NCBI GenBank assembly: GCA_021234155.1 | Contig: JAJEKV010000085.1 | Coordinates: 2,926,706-2,990,705, forward strand | Direction: 5' to 3' | Length of the DNA: 64,000 bases | Source: Isoetes taiwanensis | Taxonomy: Eukaryota; Streptophyta; Lycopodiopsida; Isoetales; Isoetaceae | Shown: positions 56,031 through 64,000 of the stretch, piece after piece | Position numbering within the stretch: position 1 is the stretch's first letter | How the letters are laid out: each line of letters starts with the position of its first letter | The notes under the pieces: model-generated | What the model saw: the letters and a program-made list of their open reading frames with translations, nothing else | Told to the model about the DNA's origin: nothing | The model's database searches: none | Program-made: the position numbers and the translations under genes

Positions 56031-56435
56031 TAAAGCTGTAAAACAATCCATGTTTTGACAATCCATGTTATTATATTGTTCGTGTTTTGACAATCCATGT
56101 TTTAACAATCCAGATTATGTGGGCTGAAACAGATTATGTGTTCTTTGTTGCGATATCTAGTGTTGGTCATGTATTTCTTCATTTGAAGCTTGTTTGTCTC
56201 TGCAGACATCACACATGCATAGATTAGAGAGACTGGAGGTTGGAAATGCGCCCGAATATGAAGGGTTTATCCAGCTAAAATGACATGGTTAGAGTTTGAA
56301 AATTGCTTGTGGAGACACTAAAAATCAGAGTCTGGGAGTACTAGCAGCTCTATTTTCCGTCTATTTTCTTGACTCTCCACCTCTATATTTGACAGTGAGT
56401 GCATATTGTTGTTTATCCGTTGTTAAATGTAACTA

Positions 56436-56626
56436 GTTACAGTGTTAAGTAGATTATTCTAGTTTATCTTTGCTAGGTTATTTTACTATATAAGATTGGC
56501 AGTTCTACTTTATTAGGGAGATCAAATCCTACTTACAGTGCTAAGTAGATTATTCTAGTTTATCTTTTCTAGGTTATTTTACTCTACTCTATTGGCAGTT
56601 CTACTTTATTAGGGAGATCACATCCT
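56436..56626 (+). repeat. 96-bp tandem duplication
   Basis: Two copies (from about 56436 and 56532) sharing AAGTAGATTATTCTAGTTTA, AGGTTATTTTACT and GGCAGTTCTACTTTATTAGG, with a few substitutions. Inside the inserted element. Confidence 0.85.
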
Positions 56627-57858
56627 GTGAAGTACATAGATCTTTCATGATTTGGAGGGTGATTTTTTAATTAAACATAAGTTTCATGGATTTGTAGGTT
56701 TGAATTGTTGCTTGAATAACTTTGTTTGCCTTCCATCAGTTGTGATTTAGAAGGAAGAAAATCAGAAGGATTTTTTTCCTTGCAAGCTGCCCCAAACTGA
56801 ATTTTAGCTGTTAACCTAGTGTTCCAACGCAGAAGTACAATGTTGTAGCACTTTTTGTAAAAGACTAAAGTTTTTTAGGTACCCTTAATTACAAAATTTT
56901 GTAGCAGCGAAGTTGGCAAAATTGACTCTGAGCTGCATTCTAGTAAATATCTCAAAACCGCCCTTCATATTTACATGCTGAAGTAAATTATCTCAAAAGC
57001 CCCTTTCATATTTACATGCTGACCATATGCTGACTATAAGCAGGTGTGGTCAAGCTCTAAGTAGTGGTGGTCAAGCTACATACATTTGCATAATAACAAA
57101 TTTTCTAAGCTCATGCCCAAACCATGTCTAATGATTTGATCATTCCTTTCAAAAGCATTCAAAAATTTTTGTACTTGGACAATGAATTAAAAACAACTCC
57201 AAATTAAATTTCTCACTTAGATAAATCCTATGTGCAAAATATAAACAAATTGATGTAGCCTCATAAGTCTAGATTTCTCACTTAGATAATCTTATTTGTG
57301 CAAAATATATAACCAAGGATGTAGAATTAGAAGTTGAGGTATCTACACTAATGGCATGCATCAAGCAGATGAAAGTACAAGCATCCTTTTTTAGGCGTTT
57401 ACATATTTGATAACCATAACATATATGATGAAATACCTGCATTTGTTGTCCGTGTAATTGTTCTTTCACACATATTTTTAAACTCTATATATGTTATGAT
57501 AACCATGTGATCTTTCTTTTGCTGCATAACAACATATCTTTTTTCTTTCGCAACTGCCATCACAAAAAATTTTATACACAATATGCAAGACAATCTATTG
57601 TATTTACATTTATTTTTACCGTAGAAATTTTTGTGGCTCTCGTAAATGTTGGTTTGAATCCCGAAATGGCATATTTTTTAAAGGGTCTTCTTATTTATAT
57701 TATGTCATTCTAAAAAAAGCTGGTTTTAAGGATAGTTTTGAACAACTTGCATCCAAAAACCTTGATTGCCCCCTATTTTGCCTCATTTTTTAGTTTTCCA
57801 AATTTTTTAAAGGAATCTTTCAAACGCACTTCTTAAATAAGTGCGTTTCATTTTAAAC

Positions 57859-58653
57859 ATTGTTAATAGGGAAGAGAGGGAAAACAGGAAGAAAGCTGAT
57901 GCAGAATTTGAAGCCTCTGCTGCTAGACTTAGGGCACTAATGTACCCCAGGGGCATCTCAAGGGTTGCAGCAGTCTTCAGCTTTCAGAGACCAATGAGTG
58001 ATGAGGTGAGGAGAAAAAGATTAGAGGTTAGAAACAGAATGAGGACAAGGCAAGGGTTGAGTCCAATCAGGGATCCAATTTTGAGAACTTCATTCAACAT
58101 GGATCCTGGACTTCAGCAAGTTAGTGGATTGACCACACCAGTTACTAGTGATCATGCAGGTGACCAGGATAGTGAAGATGAAGAGAATGTTATGTGTAGC
58201 CTGGAAGGTACTCACCTGTGCTCGGGAGATGTTGGTGGTGTGCAGGATGTTAGCATAGAAGGATACCTGCCTCTAGTCAGACCTGTCCCAAACTCAATTA
58301 GTACAATCAGGTCACCATTGAAGACCTGGGACTTGGTAAACAGGGAGGGAGAGTCACAGCAAGACGCAGGTATTGGCCCTGGGAATTCCATGAGGTTGGA
58401 TACGCAAGGTTGGGTGAGTTATGCAGCAGCACATTCTGGACCCCAGCATGACGGGGATAAGGCCATAGACAAAGCTAGGATCATTCGAGAAATGGTCGAA
58501 ATTGGCGTGGAAAAGGACATAATATCTCGGGCCAAAGAATGGATGTGGAGTTTGCAAAAACCTGGAGGGCAAATATGTCTGAAGGGTCAGTGTTTGGGGT
58601 CTGGGTTCGGGAACTCCTGCAAGACAGCCCTCTGTGAGGACCCTTGGATCTAA
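57859..58653 (+). pseudogene. Coiled, charged protein piece: possible displaced C-terminus of the pogo-like gene
   Basis: Seen: an open frame beginning directly at the right end of the inserted element without an ATG of its own (IVNREERENRKKADAEFEAS). A basic stretch (SDEVRRKRLEVRNRMRTRQG), a long polar region and a C-terminal helix (ARIIREMVEIGVEKDIISRA) follow, with the stop at 58653. The last residues (CKTALCEDPWI) run into the start of retroelement-like sequence. The helical Ala/Arg/Glu start resembles the end of the transposase upstream of the insertion. Inference: exon or C-terminal part separated by the insertion. Alternatively a second ORF of the pogo-like element. Confidence 0.35.
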
Positions 58654-58850
58654 CAGGAGAATCCGGGAGCTATGTCACGCGGGATTTGCAAGGAAAACAA
58701 GGGAAATGGAAAAGAAAACAAAAGAGAACAATGAGATGACAATAATAAGCTTCCTTGATGTCAATGAAGATACATGAGCTCTCGCAATCGAGAGAAAACT
58801 GAAATGAGACAAGACTCAAAACTCATCTAAAAACTCATGTGCTAGCTCTA
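58654..58850 (-). other. LTR-like or 3' end-like segment
   Basis: On minus this reads T-rich pyrimidine stretches (TCTTGTCTCATTTCAG, TTCTCTTTTGTTTTC) after GAAGCTTATTATTGTC, as in the R-U5 part of plant LTRs. It follows the long retroelement-type frame on minus. No second copy or primer-binding site is in the window, so the LTR assignment stays tentative. Confidence 0.25.
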
Positions 58851-59417
58851 CTCATATATATAGTACAATGGCCTTTGGCCCAATATAGACACTCTGACTG
58901 ATTTCGGTGCCGACTCCTGGAAGAAGGCCTGATTTGCAGGAATGCAGGCGGTGCCTCTTGAAAAGCCTGAAATCATGCTGACGCCGATGTCGACGCTGGC
59001 CGCGGACGGGTCGCCACTTGTCCGAGCCGCGCCTTGTTGTTGCCAGCGTGGTCTTTGTCTCAAGGGATCCGCTTTTGGTCTTCACGAGCCTTTGACGACG
59101 GACCTCGCTACCGATTGTGGATCCTTGGCCTTGACCTGGTCCGTCAGAGAGATGAATAGTCCCTGCATCAGAGGCACAGACTAACACCCCCCCACCAAAC
59201 CACACCTCACCAAGAAAAGGAGGAAGTGCTTCCGGAGGGCGGGAAACCGCCAGCTCGAAAGTGATCCTCACGGAATGAGGACGGGCGCCATTATGGTAAT
59301 GGGGCAACCCAGGTCCCGGGCGCGGTTTGAAGAGCCGCCGAGTGTTGAGCCCAAGGGCGGATCTCGCATCAATGAGGAAGTGAGAGCGCACCATGTCTTC
59401 CAGGCGATAAAAGGCCC

Positions 59418-62168
59418 TCAAGGAACAAACTGACACTCCATGAGAAGGCAGGTCTGAAGACCGAAGGCACTGACGCTGGCATTCGGGTTGCAGTAAAAAA
59501 TTGGACGCTGCCGATTTAAAGAGCTGACGAGGATGCATCTGAGAGCAGCACAGAAACCAGCTTGACGGTGGACTGAAGGATCTGGGGAGGTGGCTGCATT
59601 CTGTAAGAAAGTATCAAGGCCATGCAAAGCATCAGCAGGCCGTTGCCAACCACGCTCATTAGCAATATAGATCCAATTGGTATTTTGTTCCAAGGTGGCA
59701 CCAGCTTCCCACTCAGAGCGTCGGACAAAACGGGGATCCCACCGCAGATCCGTCGAGATCTGTGGAGGAGTCCACCCAGCGTGGCCATCCATGACCTTCG
59801 TCCAAAAGGGAAGACGCCAGTCAGAGGTAAGAAACCGGGGGCGTGGAGGGGCACCCAGTGAAGCATATGGAGAAGGAGCCATGCCCGTGGGCGTGGGCTG
59901 CTGAGCCTGCTCCCTGAATTCACGGACAAGGTCGGGATCAAGAGCTTTGCACCATCTATCCCATTCAGAAGTAGAGAGCTGAGTATAGACAGGAGGACTA
60001 TCCCATCCCGTGGGTACTGTCTTGCTATCCAGAATGGCACGCAATTGATTGTAGCCTGCCAAATGCTGCATATAAACTTGGGCAAACGGAAGATCCTCAG
60101 GATGCCCAAGATTCTTTCGCACCTGTTCCAGCGTTTCAGCTTGCCAGAGAGGTAAATGATGAGCAAGCTCTGGCATGTACTCCTGATGAAGGGCGTGAGT
60201 CCGATCATGATCTGCCAGATAGGGGTTGTTATCCAAGAGCAACCATTGAACCTGTGAGTCACCCTGAAAGTTCTGATGTGGCCCGTCACGAAATTTGTCC
60301 TGGGTATCAGCCAGATAGAAGTCATGGAAGATGTACACCATCGGCTGGACAACTCGGAAAGTGATTAAATCAGGGTCCTCACAGTGAAGGAGGTCGAAGA
60401 CCAAAAGGGCACAGAGCAAACCTTTGTCTGCTATTGAGAGGTCCGGCCAGATCCGGAAAAAATCCTCACTGCGCAGGGGGACATCAAGGTGACCATCGGC
60501 GGCGTACCACTTGAAAAGAAAGTAGTGTCGTCGGGCAACCACATAATCCAGGTAACTGGAAGGAATAGCAAAATCCACAGACGTGTGGATACCAAGATTA
60601 AAGTAGCCTTCCTGTTTGGTTTGGGCCTCTTCAGCAGATTGGACAGCTTGCTGGAGCTGATTTTCAAGATCGCGGATCCGGTTGTCCTTTTCTAACAGAA
60701 GACGTGACTGATCACGGACCCGTTTCGGAGGAAGCATGGCATGTGAAGAGGATTGCCCGGGAGTATTGAGGCGCAGCGTGGCAATCTCGGCATCATCAAC
60801 AATTTTCTGTTTCTGAGCCTCCGTAAGCTGATCCTGGAGAGACGTCAATTGAATGGTCAGCGTGGAAAGCTGAGCTTCTAAGGAGGTGAGGCGAGCATCA
60901 CGCTCGGTCAGATCATGAACTTGAGTGCGGTAAGTCTGAGAAAGCTCTGCATACAAGGTGTCAAGCTTAGCAATGTCTTTCTCCTTGTCACCCAGGAGGG
61001 TGTCCTTGGTCTTGTTCTGCTCCAACAAGTCCTGAATGGTGGTTTGTAACTGAGCCTGTTGATCAACAAGCAGGCTGTTCTGATCGTGGGCAGTCTTGAG
61101 ATCCTCACGGGCCCGTAAAAAGGTCTCGTGCTTTTCTTGAAGCTGTGTCTCCAGAGTGTGAACGTGCGTGGTAGCAGTTTGAAGGTCGCGGTGAACCGCA
61201 TCGGAGGCCGCCAGGGACGCTTGAACTCCATTCATGAGAGCTTCCTGTGATTCTTGCAACTTGAGAGCAGCAGCTTGAACATCCTGCTGATATTGATACA
61301 GAAGCTGGCGAGGATGTGGAGGTGGAGGGCCCTGTTGTGGCCGTGTTTGGGACGTCTGAGAGACATGACGAGAATTGGAGGGCGTGGCTTCAGAGGAGGA
61401 AGAGGAAACAGTGACATGCGTGTGGGTTTGTGGAACATGACCAGGAGAAGTCTGGCGTGAAGGTGCAGCATGTTGGTTTTAAGGAAGTGAACGTAGAGAT
61501 GGCTGAGTGGAGGCATGAGAAATGGAAGGGGACACAGGAACAGGAAGATAATGACGAATGAGAGCTTGAAGATGGCCACCCACCGAAACTTCAGAGACAG
61601 AGGAGGGGGTAGCCCGAAGGCGATCGACTTCTTGTAGGAGTCTGTAGAACAACATTTGTGGCCAATCTAGAAAGTGAGTGGAGCAGACGGCCGTGATAAC
61701 CACATTGTAAAATGGTTTATTGATATGGGTGTTTTTGATAGAATACCCCAGGAATTTGCGCCATAGAAACTTGACAAAAGTTTCATGGGGCCTTGCGATA
61801 TTTGTGAGGCGATGCATGTTTGCTTGATATGGAACAGCGCCAAACTCAGTGACATCTATGTCTTGTAAAGCGGCCCAAGATAAAGAAGGTGTTTGCAAAG
61901 GAATATGGAATACCTCAGAAATCAGGGGCTGAGTAAGCAAGATCGTGGTGCCATCGACCACAGTAGCATATCCTTCTGGGCGGTTGGCGATATTAGCACG
62001 AAGGTCCATGTGTGAGAATTCATAAAGCTTGTGGCGTTCCGCAACTTCCCGACTCGGGCCAACGAGGGCGTCCCGAAAGGTGGGCGTCAAGAAAGACACT
62101 GACTCGAAAAGAGCCGGATCCCGTGGAGTAGAAGCTTGAAGGGTCGAAAATTTGGGTGCAGGAACCAT
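59418..62168 (-). pseudogene. Long retroelement-type accessory frame with one in-frame stop
   Basis: Seen: from ATG 62168 (MVPAPKFSTLQAS) a frame runs to TAA at 61481-61479, then continues in the same frame without another stop to 59418. The first part (229 residues) has ANMHRLTNIARPHETFVKFL, LGYSIKNTHINKPFYNVV and FLDWPQMLFYRLL, like the putative transposon proteins encoded with large plant Ty3/gypsy elements. The second part starts with a Gln/Pro/Ser linker and a long coiled coil (about 61250-60600). A globular part follows (HYFLFKWYAADGHLDVPL, EWDRWCKALDPDLV, WIYIANERGW). I do not recognise a catalytic site. It lies downstream of a gypsy-type integrase on the same strand, the place of additional/env-like ORFs in Athila/Tat-type elements. 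Confidence 0.5.
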
Positions 62169-62670
62169 GGCGAAGAACGTCGGAGAGGAACCGGAAGGAT
62201 GAGCTTGAGAAGGCGGGGAGCGGAGAGCGGAAGACGAAAACACAGATAGGCGAAAAGGTTTTAGGGCGCATAAGTGTTGGCGAAGGGGCATGATGAGGAG
62301 GAACCGGCAACCGTTGATGATGCCAGGTGGCGACAGATGCAAAGTAGGCGATTGAGAGGCAAAATTTTGGCTAAGTCCCCAAACGGTAAAGGGAGAAGCA
62401 AGGAACGGTGGTGATGAGACGTAAGAGAATGATCGGATGTGACAGCTGGCGAAAGGACACTCATTTATGTTCAACGGGCGTGAAAAGGAGGAATGTCATT
62501 TAATGCTGGCAACTCGAAGTGAGATATCATTAAAACGAAGGTGTCAGAAGGTACCATGGCTAGATATGCGGCGGGAGAAAAGATTCCCCATTTAGAAACA
62601 GCCTTGCATTGCAAACACGTGGGCGAAATTTCTGATTGGTCCACGTCGACAGGGAGGTCCTTGGTTGGCT

Positions 62671-62677
62671 ATATAAG
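62671..62677 (+). promoter_or_regulatory. TATA box candidate
   Basis: CTATATAAG at 62669-62677, about 30 bp upstream of the ATG of the small plus-strand frame. A good match, but in a retroelement context it could be part of an LTR read in the antisense direction. Confidence 0.35.
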
Positions 62678-62706
62678 ACGAACAGTGGTGGAAGCTGAGA
62701 CACCCG

Positions 62707-62973
62707 ATGGCGCTCAGTATGGCTGCTGCTGGACTGCATGATAAGTGCACTATGCCTTCAAACTGCCTTGAGTGGATTACCTGCAAGATGGATTGCTTGG
62801 ATCTCTGGCGGTGCCACAACCGTGGCATTGCCATGGACGGGTGGTGTGCCGGGATGGCTGAGCATCCCGACCCTCTGACCAACGGGATGGAGGTGGTGAT
62901 TCACCTGCGCTGGGATCCGGAGCAGAATTACTACGACATCCTGCGTATCACCTCTGCTCCAAACCCGGAGTAG
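62707..62973 (+). CDS. Small Cys-rich hypothetical protein, 88 residues
   Basis: Seen: ATG 62707 (MALSMAAAGLHDKC), five Cys in the first 45 residues (DKC, NCLEW, TCKMDCLDLWRC), then GWCAGMAEHPDPLTNGMEVV and HLRWDPEQNYYDILRIT before the stop. No signal peptide is evident. The TATA candidate upstream and protein-like composition favour a real frame; its position between a minus-strand integrase and a minus-strand accessory ORF suggests LTR/retroelement DNA. Not recognised. Confidence 0.3.
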   Translation: MALSMAAAGLHDKCTMPSNCLEWITCKMDCLDLWRCHNRGIAMDGWCAGMAEHPDPLTNGMEVVIHLRWDPEQNYYDILRITSAPNPE

Positions 62974-63110
62974 AGGGTTTTCTCCGTAGGACTTAGTAGA
63001 TAGGGCTCTCAGCCCGTTTTTGTAAATAGGGCTCTGCCCATAGCGGAAATAGATGGGCTCTGCTCACATTTTGTAAAAATTTCACCTCTATAATATAAAT
63101 ATGCCGCTTG

Positions 63111-64000
63111 TTAGTCACTATCTGTTGTGTCTGTGTCTGGAACAGCATTGTGTGGATGATTTTGACTTTCTGTTGTATGAAATTGTTTGAGGCGAAAGCC
63201 ATTAACCAGTGTAGGTAATGGAGTGCCATCGAGTTCAGCCAGCTTGAAAACGCTGGGTTGTACCACTTGAACAATTTGATAAGGACCAAGCCATCTGAAC
63301 TTTAACTTGCCCGGAAAATTTTTATAACGAGAACCATAAAGAAGAACCAAATCTCCTTCTTTGAATGTTTTTGTCTTAAGTCTTTTGTCATGCAGTGATT
63401 TCTGCAACTGTTGTCCATGAAGAACACGAATATAAGCATCACACCTAAGTTCATCCAACTGTTCCAATTGATAAACCCTTTCCTTGAGTGCAGCAGGTGG
63501 ATTATGTGCTGTAGCGAGTTGGAAACGGAGAGTTGGAAGAATATATTCAAAGGGCATGAGAGCTTCTTGACCACAAACTAGTTTGAAAGGAGTGTGACCA
63601 GTAGCTATTTTGAAACTAGTGTTGTAAGCCCAAAGAACAAGAGGGCAACTTGTCCGCTTAACTGTTTTACGTGGCGTCACAAATTTTCTTGAGAATGGTG
63701 ATGAGTGTTTTGTTGGTACTTTCAGCCAAGCCATTTCCTTGAGGATAATAGGGTGTACTCTTCCGATGTTGGATGTGAAGATAATCCGTCAGCTCCTTAA
63801 TAGTATGGTTGACAAAATGCACGCCACGATCACTAACAAGTTCCGTGGGACAACCAAAATGCGTGATGATGTGCGTGTAGAGGACCTTGGCTGTGCTGGC
63901 AGCAGTGTTGTCTGGAAGTGCACAAGCTTCTGCCCATTTGGTAGCATAATCCGTGATGACCAGAATATAGCGGGCACGGGTGTGCCGCGCCGGTGGGTCC
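63111..64000 (-). pseudogene. Ty3/gypsy-type integrase, 3' part, frameshifted, continues past the window
   Basis: Seen on minus from the window edge: the catalytic core in one frame (ITDYATKWAEA, VSDRGVHFVNH, GNGLAESTNK giving the D, D and E), then a stop/frame change near 63690. A second frame to 63111 contains LVLWAYNTSFKIATGHTPF, QEALMPFEYILP, KTFKEGDLVLLYG and GKLKFRWLGPYQIVQVV (the C-terminal GPY/F-type module). No chromodomain. The element is oriented to the left; its reverse transcriptase should lie beyond 64000. The frame break and stop make it inactive. Confidence 0.8.

Larger units (their letters stand above)
54512..57858. mobile_element. 3.35-kb inserted element with 24-bp terminal inverted repeats
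   Basis: Seen: left end 54512-54535 and right end 57858-57835 are inverted copies of GTTTAAA(T/A)T(A/G)AAACGCACTTATTT-type sequence, 22 of 24 bases identical. ACGCACTT is repeated once more just inside each end (about 54543 left; 57824 right, giving a perfect AAACGCACTT...AAGTGCGTTT hairpin at 57822-57848). If TTTAAA (54513-54518 and 57852-57857) is a 6-bp target duplication, the element proper is 54519-57851. The interior has no recognisable transposase; it has a palindrome array (55065-55455), a 96-bp tandem doubling and short repeats. Inference: a non-autonomous DNA transposon that split the pogo-like gene. Confidence 0.55.

Noticed and set aside
59516-60667. Alternative minus-strand frames of 78-278 codons
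   Set aside because: Shadows of the 613-codon coiled-coil frame in another phase.

Overview
The window is nuclear DNA of a land plant. The evidence is a complete plant-type NADH-dependent glutamate synthase gene (21 exons, 2208 codons, with N-terminal extension and propeptide), a complete cytosolic ribosomal stalk protein P0 gene with a telo-box leader, a fragment of a plastid-type HPP membrane protein gene, GT-AG introns, and several retroelement and DNA transposon types typical of plants. I cannot name the species. The transposon spectrum, and a transposase-like family that I recall from spore-bearing plants, make a non-flowering plant my guess (inference, weak).

Layout. 0-9 kb: pieces of a transposase-like, Cys-rich gene (226-2821 and 8113-8670), split by about 5.3 kb of AT-rich and repeated DNA that includes a 0.6-kb direct duplication (5.87-7.20 kb). 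9-13.4 kb: mostly non-coding, with a 0.43-kb direct duplication flanking 1.5 kb. 13.4-23.6 kb: a local family of FCP1/NIF-like HAD proteins (A on minus, B on minus and frameshifted, C a fragment on plus) plus a small Cys/His-rich zinc-finger gene. It is interleaved with two tandem arrays (358-bp units at 15.1-16.0 kb; about 190-bp units at 21.5-22.4 kb). 25.9-34.6 kb: GLT1 on plus, intact. 37.3-37.7 kb: HPP fragment. 40.8-44.0 kb: a decayed LINE on minus that ends about 165 bp upstream of the P0 start codon. 44.2-45.5 kb: RPP0 on plus. 46.3-48 kb: a probable poly(A)-tailed retroelement fragment. 48.5-51.4 kb: two further LINE 3' ends, on opposite strands, that share a hairpin and a 3'-terminal motif. 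52.6-58.7 kb: an intact pogo-like DDE transposase ORF whose 3' end lies in the terminal inverted repeat of a 3.35-kb insertion. That insertion carries no recognisable transposase but has an array of eight copies of one palindrome. 58.7-64 kb: a minus-strand Ty3/gypsy-type region with a decayed integrase and, downstream of it, a reading frame of about 1,000 codons interrupted by one TAA.

How the genes relate. GLT1 (nitrogen assimilation) and RPP0 (translation) are ordinary housekeeping genes, free of frameshifts. This argues that the frameshifts elsewhere in the window are real decay and not poor sequence. The most unusual content is the FCP1-like cluster, whose phosphatase motif lacks the nucleophilic Asp in both readable copies, and the palindrome-carrying insertion in the pogo-like locus.
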